A DNA stretch of 64,000 nucleotides from Agromyces bracchium (GTDB lineage: Bacteria; Actinomycetota; Actinomycetes; Actinomycetales; Microbacteriaceae): positions 51,756-115,755 of the forward strand of contig NZ_WMLB01000037.1 of the NCBI RefSeq assembly GCF_009709675.1, in the 5' to 3' direction. This document shows, in pieces, positions 56,675-63,943 of the stretch. Made by a program: the position numbers and the translations under genes. The first letter of the stretch is position 1. Every line of letters starts with the position of its first letter. Under the pieces are notes generated by a model that searched no databases, had not been told where the DNA came from, and saw only the letters and a list, made by a program, of their open reading frames with translations.

Positions 56675-56734
56675 CCTGAATGCCGGACGCCCCAACATAT
56701 GTTGGTAACGCTTCCGTAACTCCCGGCATTCAGG
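56675..56734. promoter_or_regulatory. Two 12-bp inverted arms, CCTGAATGCCGG and CCGGCATTCAGG
   Basis: Perfect 12-bp arms at 56675-56686 and 56723-56734, with 36 bases between them that hold a palindrome. The arms are not palindromes themselves. The layout suggests two sites in opposite orientation for one regulator, or a long stem around the promoter. Confidence 0.65.
56692..56705. promoter_or_regulatory. Operator-like palindrome CCAACATATGTTGG
   Basis: A perfect 14-bp palindrome, AT-rich in its centre, 95 bases upstream of the binding-protein start. It is inside the 12-bp inverted arms at 56675-56734, and probably the operator of the importer. Confidence 0.7.
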
Positions 56735-56799
56735 GCGGAGAGCGCTCCCACCCGTTCGGGGGGCGCGCATGAGGACTGGCGGGCCCGCCGGAACCACGG

Positions 56800-56805
56800 C
56801 AGAAT
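56800..56805 (+). promoter_or_regulatory. -10 hexamer CAGAAT, leaderless promoter of the ABC exporter
   Basis: CAGAAT with 6 bases to the ATG at 56812. Confidence 0.5.
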
Positions 56806-56811
56806 CGAACC

Positions 56812-58581
56812 ATGCATGGGCAAGCGCTTTCCCGGATCGAGCGAGCGATCGACGGCCGACGACCGGGCCGCTCGGTGCTGCGACTGCTCGGCATGCACCG
56901 GCGCCGGGTCGCGGCATCCGTCGTCTTCTTCGCCCTGAAGGACACCCCGCTCTGGCTCATGCCCGCCGTCACCGCCGAGATCATCGACGTGGTCGTCGCC
57001 GGGGGCCCGCTCCGCGACCTCGCGCTGTGGGCGGGCATCGCGATCGTCGCGCTGCTGCAGAACTACCCGAACCACGTCGCGTACACGAAGCTCTTCATGG
57101 GCGCCGTGCGCGACATCGGCCGCGACCTGCGCAACGCGCTCGCCGCGCGCCTCCAGGCGCTCTCGATCGGGTTCCACACGCGCTCGAACTCGGCGATCGT
57201 GCAGACCAAGGTCGTGCGCGACGTCGAGAACATCGAGGTCATGCTGCAGCAGACCGCGCACCCGCTCCTCTCGGCGACGATGGTGCTCATCGGCGCGATC
57301 GTGATGACCGCGATCAACGTGCCGCAGTTCCTGCCCGTGTATGCGCTCGCGATCCCGCTCGCCGTCCTGCTCCGCGCCATCCTGAACCGGCGCAGCCGCG
57401 CGCGCAACGAGCGGTTCCGGCTCGAGGTCGAACAGTTCTCCGCACGCGTCGGCGAGATGGCGACGCTGCTGCCCATCACCCGCGCGCACGGCCTCGAGCA
57501 CGTCGCCGTCGACCGCGTCGCGACCGGCGCCGAGGGCGTGCGCTCGGCCGGCCTCCGGCTCGACCTGCTGAACGGCCGCTTCGCGTCGCTGTCGTGGGTG
57601 ACGCTGCAACTCCTGGGGGTCGGATGCCTCGTGCTCGCCGCCTGGGTCTCGATCGCCGGGTGGCTGCCCATCACGGCCGGCCAGGTGGTGCTGCTGAGCT
57701 CCTACTTCGCGCTGCTCACGTCCGCGGCGACCGGGCTGCTCATGCTGCTGCCGATCATCGCGCGCGGCACCGAGTCGATCCGGTCGATCGCCGAGGTGCT
57801 GCAGGAGCCCGACCTCGAGTTCAACGAGGGCAAGCGCGCCGTGGAGCGCGTCGGCGGCGGCATCCGCCTCGACGGGGCCGAGGTGCGCTACGAGTTCGGC
57901 GAGCCGCCCGCGCTCGACGGCATCGACCTCGACGTCCGCCCGGGGGAGACCGTCGCGTTCGTCGGCTCGTCGGGCTCGGGCAAGTCGACGCTGCTCAACC
58001 TCGTGCTCGGCTTCCTGCGGCCCACGCGCGGGCGGGTGCTGCTCGACGGCGTCGACATGGAGGAGCTCGACCTCCGCACCTTCCGCCGGTTCGTGTCGGT
58101 CGTGCCGCAGGAGTCGGTGCTCTTCGAGGGCACGATCCGCGACAACATCGTCTACGGGCTCGGCGAGGTCTCCGACGAGCGCGTGCTCGCCGCGCTGCGC
58201 GACGCCAACGCGCTCGAGATCATCGAGGCGCAGCCGAACGGCTGGGACACCGTCGTCGGCGAACGCGGCGCTCGCCTCTCGGGCGGCCAGCGGCAGCGAC
58301 TCTCCATCGCCCGGGCGCTCGTGCGCGACCCGCGCGTGCTCATCCTCGACGAGGCGACGAGCGCGCTCGACCCCGCCTCGGAGGCGAAGGTGCGCGATGC
58401 GCTCGGCCGCCTCATGCGCGGACGCACGACGCTCGTCGTCGCACACCGGCTCTCGACCATCCGCTCGGCCGACCGCATCGTGGTGCTCGAGCGCGGGCGC
58501 GTCGTCGAGATCGGGTCGCACGACGAGCTCGTCGCGCGCGGTGGGCGGTACGCCGAACTGCACAGGGTGCAGTCGGCGTAG
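56812..58581 (+). CDS. ABC exporter (permease-ATPase half-transporter)
   Basis: A 589-residue half-transporter. Six spans in the first 330 residues are followed by an ATPase: Walker A GSSGSGKST, signature LSGGQRQRLS, Walker B VLILDEATSALD, and the switch histidine in VVAHRLST. It must dimerise. LSIGFHTRSNSAIVQTKVVRDVENIEVML (in parts) resembles exporters of lipids or peptides. It is divergent from the pentose importer. A LacI-type site lies at 56818-56833, inside its first codons. It converges on the arabinofuranosidase gene. The cargo is unknown. Confidence 0.93.
   Translation: MHGQALSRIERAIDGRRPGRSVLRLLGMHRRRVAASVVFFALKDTPLWLMPAVTAEIIDVVVAGGPLRDLALWAGIAIVALLQNYPNHVAYTKLFMGAVRDIGRDLRNALAARLQALSIGFHTRSNSAIVQTKVVRDVENIEVMLQQTAHPLLSATMVLIGAIVMTAINVPQFLPVYALAIPLAVLLRAILNRRSRARNERFRLEVEQFSARVGEMATLLPITRAHGLEHVAVDRVATGAEGVRSAGLRLDLLNGRFASLSWVTLQLLGVGCLVLAAWVSIAGWLPITAGQVVLLSSYFALLTSAATGLLMLLPIIARGTESIRSIAEVLQEPDLEFNEGKRAVERVGGGIRLDGAEVRYEFGEPPALDGIDLDVRPGETVAFVGSSGSGKSTLLNLVLGFLRPTRGRVLLDGVDMEELDLRTFRRFVSVVPQESVLFEGTIRDNIVYGLGEVSDERVLAALRDANALEIIEAQPNGWDTVVGERGARLSGGQRQRLSIARALVRDPRVLILDEATSALDPASEAKVRDALGRLMRGRTTLVVAHRLSTIRSADRIVVLERGRVVEIGSHDELVARGGRYAELHRVQSA
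56818..56833. promoter_or_regulatory. LacI-type operator within the exporter start
   Basis: GGGCAAGCGCTTTCCC, an imperfect 16-bp palindrome with the CG centre of LacI operators. It covers +7 to +22 of a leaderless transcript. A sister site lies at 63745-63760. Confidence 0.6.
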
Positions 58582-58597
58582 CCGCGTCGGGCTACGC
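58576..58597. terminator. Convergent terminator-like hairpin
   Basis: GCGTAGCC at 58576-58583 pairs with GGCTACGC at 58590-58597. It overlaps the stop codons of the converging exporter and arabinofuranosidase genes. Confidence 0.5.
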
Positions 58598-60127
58598 GAC
58601 GCGGGCCGTGAGGCGCACGAGCGTCCACGACTCCGGCAGGAGCGGAACGGTCGACACGTCGTCGGCCGTGGTGACGCCCTCGAGCGCGCGCGGTGCGGCC
58701 GCGGCGCCGCGTGCGGCGAGGTCGGACGCGGCATCCGTCGACGAGGCGCCGCGCACGTTGTCGTCGGCGACGATGACGGATGCCTCGACGAGGGCGACGT
58801 CGGCGAAGCCGACGTGCTCCACGGCCGCGTCGACCGGCTCGGCCGTGCGGTTCACGAGGATCGCGACGAGCGAGCCGGACGCGGCATCCCACGTCACCGT
58901 GCCGGAGACGCCGGCGACCTCGCCGTGCTTGTCGGTCGCGAGGGTCGGACCCTCGACGCGCGCGTCGAGCGCGACACCCTGGGCGTGCGCGGCCGTGAGT
59001 GCGATCGGGTGGAACGTGGTCTGCTTCCACGCGTCGCCGCCGGGCTCGGTGAGCATGGGGGCGATGACGTTCACGAGCTGCGCGAGGCACGCGACGGCCA
59101 CGCGGTCGGCGTTGCGGATGAGCGTCGCGAGCAGGTCGCCCGCGACGACCGCGTCGAGGCCCGAGTAGACGTCCTCGATGAGTCGCGGTTCCTCGAGCAG
59201 TGCAAGGTTGTCCTCGCCGGGGAACTCGGAGATGTACCAGATGTTCCACTCGTCGACCGAGAGCTTCAGGCGCTTGGGCGAGTGGCGGCGCGCGGCGACG
59301 GCGTCGGCCGTGGCGACGACCTCGTGCATGAACGCCTCGAAGGATGCCGCGCTCGCGAGGAAGGAGCGGCGGTCGCCGTCTCGCTCCTGGTAGTACGCGT
59401 GCACCGAGATGTAGTCGACGTCGTCGAACGTGTGCTCGAGCACGACGCGCTCCCACTCGCCGAACGTCGGCATCTCGCGGCTCGACGACCCGCACACCAC
59501 GAACTCGATCGACGGGTCGACCCGCCGCATCGCCTGCGCGGCCTGGCTCGCGAGCTTGCCGTAGTCCTCGGCGGTCTTGTGCCCGATCTGCCACGGGCCG
59601 TCCATCTCGTTGCCGAGGCACCACAGCTTCACGCCGTAGGGCTCCTCGGCACCGTTGGCGCGACGTCGGTCGCTCCAGGCCGTGCCGCCGGGAACGTTGC
59701 AGTACTCGACGAGGTTCGCCGCGGCATCCGCCCCCCTCGTGCCGAGGTTCACCGCCATCATCGGCTCGACGTCGGCCTTGCGCGCCCAGCGCATGAACTC
59801 GTCGGTGCCGAACGTGTTGGGCTCGATCGTGCGCCACGCGAGGTCGATGCGCGTCGGGCGGTCCTCGACGGGGCCGACGCCGTCCTCCCAGAAGTAGTTC
59901 GAGACGAAGTTGCCGCCGGGGTAGCGCACGAGGCTCGTGCCGAGCTCGCGCGTGAGGTCGATGACGTCGCCGCGGAAGCCGTCGGCGTCAGCCGTGAGGT
60001 GCCCCGGCTCGAACACGCCCGTGTAGACCGCGCGGCCCAGGTGCTCGACGAACGAGCCGAAGATGCGTCGGTCGATCTCGCCGACGACGAACGACGGGTG
60101 GACGGTGATGCGGGCGGTCTGCGTCAT
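58592..60127 (-). CDS. GH51 alpha-L-arabinofuranosidase
   Basis: A 511-residue glycoside hydrolase family 51 enzyme. GSFVEHLGRAVYTGVFEPG and LVRYPGGNFVSNYFWEDGVGP (in parts) open the barrel. The acid/base is E174 (CLGNEMDGPWQ) and the nucleophile E293 (KLSVDEWNIWY). A C-terminal beta-sandwich follows. It has no signal peptide, so it acts on arabino-oligosaccharides after uptake, releasing L-arabinose. It is near a pentose-type importer. Only a weak Shine-Dalgarno-like GAGAG stands before the ATG at 60127. Degenerate LacI-like half sites (GCGTTTAC, GGAAACGC) lie in the upstream spacer. Confidence 0.96.
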   Translation of the reverse strand: MTQTARITVHPSFVVGEIDRRIFGSFVEHLGRAVYTGVFEPGHLTADADGFRGDVIDLTRELGTSLVRYPGGNFVSNYFWEDGVGPVEDRPTRIDLAWRTIEPNTFGTDEFMRWARKADVEPMMAVNLGTRGADAAANLVEYCNVPGGTAWSDRRRANGAEEPYGVKLWCLGNEMDGPWQIGHKTAEDYGKLASQAAQAMRRVDPSIEFVVCGSSSREMPTFGEWERVVLEHTFDDVDYISVHAYYQERDGDRRSFLASAASFEAFMHEVVATADAVAARRHSPKRLKLSVDEWNIWYISEFPGEDNLALLEEPRLIEDVYSGLDAVVAGDLLATLIRNADRVAVACLAQLVNVIAPMLTEPGGDAWKQTTFHPIALTAAHAQGVALDARVEGPTLATDKHGEVAGVSGTVTWDAASGSLVAILVNRTAEPVDAAVEHVGFADVALVEASVIVADDNVRGASSTDAASDLAARGAAAAPRALEGVTTADDVSTVPLLPESWTLVRLTARVA

Positions 60128-60216
60128 CGCGGTGCTCGGCTCTCTGATCGTGTGCGGCGGTTCGAGTTCTGCGGGTGCGTTTACGGGTGCGGGTTCGGCG
60201 GTTCGGTTCCGGAAAC

Positions 60217-60271
60217 GCGTCGCCCCGATCGGTCGCGTCCGGGGGCTGGGCGACCGGTCGGGGCGACGCGG
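60217..60271 (-). terminator. Strong terminator hairpin of the isomerase-DUF993-Gfo/Idh operon
   Basis: Two 21-bp arms (60217-60237 and 60251-60271), complementary except for one G-T wobble, surround a 13-base loop. It starts 20 bases past the stop of the isomerase gene (60291). Confidence 0.75.
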
Positions 60272-60290
60272 CGGGGGCAGGCGGCCGGCG

Positions 60291-61208
60291 TCAGCCGGCG
60301 GGGGCGGGGGTCGGAGCGGGGGCGGTCGGCGCGGGCGCGTTCGTCGCCGCGAGGTACGGTGCCACGGCCCGGTCGAAGGATGCCGCGGTGCGGGCGACGA
60401 CCTCAGCGTACGGCGTCGCCCAGATGTCGGCGTTGAAGAGCTCGACCTCGATGTCGCGGTCGTACCCCGTCGCCTCGACGGCCCGGGTGAAGGCCGCGAA
60501 GTCGATCACGCCGTCGCCCGGGTAGTGGCGGGCGAGCAGCACGTCGGCGGGCAGCGGCGTCGTCCAGTCGCACACCTGGTAGCTCGCGATGCGGCCCTCG
60601 CGGCCGGCGCGCGCGACCTGGTCGAGCACCTCCGGGTCCCACCAGACGTGGAACGTGTCGACCTCGACTCCGACGGTCTCGGGCGCGAACGGCGCGGCGA
60701 GGTCGAGCGCCTGCTTCAAAGTCGAGACGACTGCGCGGTCGGACACGTACATCGGGTGGAGCGGCTCGATCGAGAGCTGCACGCCCGCGGCCGCGGCATC
60801 CGGAACCAGCTCGGCGAGCGCGTCGGCGACGCGGGCCCGCGCGCCGACGAGGTCGTTCGAGCCCACGGGCAGGCCCCCCGCGACGAGCACGAGCACGGCC
60901 GTCGAGCCCGGCGCGCCCGCGGCGGCGAGCGTCGCGGTCTCCTCGATCGCACGGCGGTTGTCGTCGATCGACGCGCGCCGCTCCGGGCCCTCGGGCATCG
61001 TGAAGAAGCCCGCGCGGCAGAGGCTCGTGAAGCGCAGCCCCGAGTCGCTCAGGCGAGCGGATGCCTCGGCGAGGCCGACCTCGGCGACGGGTTCGCGCCA
61101 CAGGCCGATCGCCTGGTACCCGCCGGCGGCGGTCACGTCGAGCGCCTCCTGCAGCGACGCGTGCTTGATGGTCGCCTGGTTCAGCGAGAGACGGGGGTGC
61201 GCGCTCAT
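60291..61208 (-). CDS. Sugar phosphate isomerase/epimerase (xylose-isomerase-like TIM barrel)
   Basis: A 305-residue AP-endonuclease-2-type TIM barrel. LSLNQATIKHASLQEALD, GYQAIGLWREPV, SIEPLHPMYVSDRAV (metal Glu and His), VGVEVDTFHVWWDP and DWTTPLP, PGDGVIDFAAF, DIEVELFNAD complete the metal-binding set. The C-terminal 20 residues are Pro/Ala-rich. It would isomerise or epimerise a sugar, as the third gene of a catabolic operon with a DUF993 protein and a Gfo/Idh/MocA dehydrogenase. Its start overlaps the DUF993 stop (ATGA). Confidence 0.93.
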   Translation of the reverse strand: MSAHPRLSLNQATIKHASLQEALDVTAAGGYQAIGLWREPVAEVGLAEASARLSDSGLRFTSLCRAGFFTMPEGPERRASIDDNRRAIEETATLAAAGAPGSTAVLVLVAGGLPVGSNDLVGARARVADALAELVPDAAAAGVQLSIEPLHPMYVSDRAVVSTLKQALDLAAPFAPETVGVEVDTFHVWWDPEVLDQVARAGREGRIASYQVCDWTTPLPADVLLARHYPGDGVIDFAAFTRAVEATGYDRDIEVELFNADIWATPYAEVVARTAASFDRAVAPYLAATNAPAPTAPAPTPAPAG

Positions 61209-62446
61209 GCGGGGACCGCCTGCGAGGGCGCCGCGGCCGCGTCGACGACGTCCTCGTCGGCCATGGCGGATGCCGCGGCATCCGTCGCCCGCTCGATGCC
61301 GTTGATCGTGAGCAGCTCGTGCCAGCGCGCGGCCGCGAGCTCGGGGCGCTCGAGCGCGCCGGACGCGTTCGCGAGCTCGACGATGCGCGAGAGGTGCGGG
61401 AGGCTGCGGGCGGCGTGCAGGCCGCCGACCATCTGGAACGCGGGCTGGTGGCCGTTCAGCCACGCGAGGAACGCGACGCCCGTCTTGTAGTAGTACGTGG
61501 GGGCGGCGAAGACCTGGCGCGAGAGCTCCTCGGTCGGGCCGAGGATGCGGCGGTACTCGTCGACGTCGTCGCGGTCGAGCGCCTGGATGGCGGCCGACGC
61601 GTTCGGCGCGAGCGCCGCGAACGCACCGAGCAGCGCGTCGGAGTGCCCCTCGGCGTCGCCCTCGATGAGCCCGACGTAGTGGAAGTCGTCGCCCGTGAAC
61701 ATGCGGGCGCTCTCCGGCAGGCGGCGGCGCACGGCGATCTCGGCGTCCGCGTCGAGCAGGCTCATCTTGACGCCCTGCACCTTGTCGCGGTTCGCCTCGA
61801 TGACCTGCAGGAGCGTGCTGGCCGCGGCATCCGTGTCGGTCGACCCGAAGTAGCCCTCGAGCGCGGGGTCGAACGCGGTGCCGAGCCAGTGCAGCACGAC
61901 CGGCGCGTCGGCCTTCGACAGCACCTCGCGGTACACGCGGCGGTAGTCGTCGGCGCTCTGCGCGGCCCGGGCCAGGTGCCGGCTCGCCATGAGCACGGCG
62001 CCGGCGCCGGCGTCCTCGGCGTGGTGGAGCTGCTCGGTGTAGGCGTCGATGACCTGCTCGAGCGAGATGCGCTCGTCGTCGACGTGGTCGGTGTTGACGC
62101 CCACGACGAGCGCTCCGCCCGCCGAGGCCGCCTCGGCGGCGCTGCGGGAGATGAGCTCGCGCGTCGCGGCCGCGTCGAGGCCCATGTTGCGCTGCGCGGT
62201 GTCCATCGCGTCGGCGACGCCGAGGCCCCACGACCACACGTGGTGGCGGAAGGCGAGCGTCGCGTCCCAGTCGATCTCGGCCGGCTGCCCCGGCGTGTTG
62301 TCGGCGTGGGCCTTCGGCACGACGTGCGCGGCGGCGTAGGCGACGCGCGAGCCGAGCGGCTTCCGCGGTTTCGCGAACGCGAACGGCGGGTTCAGCGCGA
62401 CGGCGCGGGTCGCGCCATCCGCCCCCAGCAGCGTGAGCGTGGTCAT
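61205..62446 (-). CDS. DUF993 (dihydrodipicolinate synthase-like) protein
   Basis: A 413-residue TIM-barrel protein of the DUF993 family. WDATLAFRHHVWSWGLGVADAMDTAQRNMGLD is the family hallmark; others are VGVNTDHVDDERISLEQVIDAYTEQLHHAEDAGA (in parts), PVVLHWLGTAFDPALEGYFGSTD, VQGVKMSLLDADAEIAVR, MFTGDDFHYVGLI and the Lys in GVKMS, placed as the Schiff-base lysine of class I aldolase-like proteins. Its reaction is not established. It lies 2 bases from the Gfo/Idh gene and overlaps the isomerase, so the three act together on one sugar. Confidence 0.93.
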   Translation of the reverse strand: MTTLTLLGADGATRAVALNPPFAFAKPRKPLGSRVAYAAAHVVPKAHADNTPGQPAEIDWDATLAFRHHVWSWGLGVADAMDTAQRNMGLDAAATRELISRSAAEAASAGGALVVGVNTDHVDDERISLEQVIDAYTEQLHHAEDAGAGAVLMASRHLARAAQSADDYRRVYREVLSKADAPVVLHWLGTAFDPALEGYFGSTDTDAAASTLLQVIEANRDKVQGVKMSLLDADAEIAVRRRLPESARMFTGDDFHYVGLIEGDAEGHSDALLGAFAALAPNASAAIQALDRDDVDEYRRILGPTEELSRQVFAAPTYYYKTGVAFLAWLNGHQPAFQMVGGLHAARSLPHLSRIVELANASGALERPELAAARWHELLTINGIERATDAAASAMADEDVVDAAAAPSQAVPA

Positions 62447-62448
62447 GG

Positions 62449-63675
62449 TCAGCGCGCTCCCGTCAGCTCGGACGCGTCGCCCGGCACCTCGACGGTCTCG
62501 AGCGGTGCGTCGAGCGCGACGACCGGGATCTCGATGCGGCGGCCCTCGGCGTTCGAGCGCAGGCCCTCCTCGGCGAGGAGCACCCCGCGCGCGCCGGCGA
62601 GGAAGTCGAACTCGTTCGGGGCGTCCTCGACGACGTGGCGGATGAACTCCTCCCACTGCTCCTTGAAGCCGTTCTGGAAGTCGCGGTTGCCGGGGCTCTC
62701 GATCCAGTCGCCCGCGTAGTCGTGCTCGTCGGCGAGGTCGGGGTTCCAGACGGGCTTCGGGGTCGCGTTGCGCGGCTGGATCTTGCAGCCGAAGAGGCCC
62801 ACGACCGCCGAACCGTGCGTGCCGTCGACCTGGAACTCGACGAGCTCGTCGCGGTTGACGCGCGTGGTCCAGCTGGAATTGAGCTGCGCCGTGACGCCGC
62901 CCTCGAGTTCGAAGATCGCGTAGGCCGCGTCATCCGCCGTCGCCTGGTAGCTTTCGCCGTGCTCGTCGACGCGCTCGGGGATCTCGGTGACGGCCTTCGC
63001 GTAGACCGACTCGACGCGGCCGAAGAGGTTCTCGAGCACGTAGTTCCAGTGCGGGAACATGTCGACGATGATGCCGCCGCCGTCCTCGGCGCGGTAGTTC
63101 CAGCTCGGGCGCTGGGCGGGCTGCCAGTCGCCCTCGAACACCCAGTAGCCGAACTCGCCGCGCACCGACAGGATGCGGCCGAAGTAGCCGCTGTCGATGA
63201 GGCGCTTCAGCTTCTGCAGGCCCGGGAGGTAGAGCTTGTCGTGCACGACGCCGTTCTTGACGCCCGCGTCGGCGGCGAGCTTCGCGAGCTCGAGCGCCTC
63301 CTCGAAGCTCTCGGCCGTCGGCTTCTCGGTGTAGATCGCCTTGCCGGCCGCGATGGCCTTCTTGATCGCGGCGGCGCGGGCCTTGGTGACGAGGAAGTCG
63401 GAGTAGATCTCCCAGCGCGGGTCGGCGAGCGCCTCGTCGAGGTTCGTGGTGTAGTGCTCGATGCCGTGCTTCGCGGCGAGGTCGGCGAGCTTCTTCTCGC
63501 TGCGGCCGACGAGGATCGGCTCGACCTGCACGCGGGTCTCGCCGTCGGCGAGGAGCACGCCGCCCTGCTCGCGGATCGCGAGGATCGAGCGCACGAGGTG
63601 CTGGCGGTAGCCCATGCGGCCGGAGACGCCGTTCATGATGATGCCGATGGACTTCGGGGTCGTCGCGTCTGCCAC
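62449..63675 (-). CDS. Gfo/Idh/MocA-family oxidoreductase
   Basis: A 408-residue NAD(P)-dependent sugar dehydrogenase. The N-terminal Rossmann fold starts IGIIMNGVSGRMGYRQHL and the conserved EKP motif is YTEKPTAES, with the His and Lys of the active site nearby (VVHDKLYLPGLQKL). The C-terminal domain has PSWNYRAEDGGGIIVDMFPHWNYVLE, where the His of the DxxxH-type motif lies. GTG at 63675 has GAGGA 8 bases upstream. It oxidises a sugar or sugar acid for the following two genes. A LacI-type operator stands 70 bases upstream. Confidence 0.95.
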   Translation of the reverse strand: MADATTPKSIGIIMNGVSGRMGYRQHLVRSILAIREQGGVLLADGETRVQVEPILVGRSEKKLADLAAKHGIEHYTTNLDEALADPRWEIYSDFLVTKARAAAIKKAIAAGKAIYTEKPTAESFEEALELAKLAADAGVKNGVVHDKLYLPGLQKLKRLIDSGYFGRILSVRGEFGYWVFEGDWQPAQRPSWNYRAEDGGGIIVDMFPHWNYVLENLFGRVESVYAKAVTEIPERVDEHGESYQATADDAAYAIFELEGGVTAQLNSSWTTRVNRDELVEFQVDGTHGSAVVGLFGCKIQPRNATPKPVWNPDLADEHDYAGDWIESPGNRDFQNGFKEQWEEFIRHVVEDAPNEFDFLAGARGVLLAEEGLRSNAEGRRIEIPVVALDAPLETVEVPGDASELTGAR

Positions 63676-63744
63676 GGTGGTTCCTCTTCGGTGCCGGGAG
63701 CGGGAGACGGGCCGTGGTGTTGGAACCGGCCGCCGCGCCGCTGC

Positions 63745-63760
63745 GGGAAAGCGTTTACCC
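63745..63760. promoter_or_regulatory. LacI-type operator upstream of the Gfo/Idh operon
   Basis: GGGAAAGCGTTTACCC, matching the exporter site (56818-56833) in the pattern GGGnAAGCGyTTnCCC. It stands 70 bases before the GTG at 63675. Confidence 0.65.
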
Positions 63761-63817
63761 GAGTGTATGGCACGGTGCGCGGTTCGCGCAACACCCCTGC
63801 GGTGGGGCGGTGGTGCT

Positions 63818-63874
63818 GCGGCGAGCGGATGGCGCGGGGAGGGTCCGGTTCGCAGGATGAGACGGGTCATGGTG
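63818..63874. repeat. 57-bp direct repeat, copy 1
   Basis: It matches copy 2 (63944-64000) at 54 of 57 positions, period 126 bases. The unit starts GCGGCGAGCGGATGGCGCGG and ends GACGGGTCATGGTG. Confidence 0.85.
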
Positions 63875-63943
63875 CCGCTGGTGGCGGCATCCGGCGGCTG
63901 ATCCTGTTTTCGTGATGGCCGGCGTCGCCGGGCTGAGGGGGCG

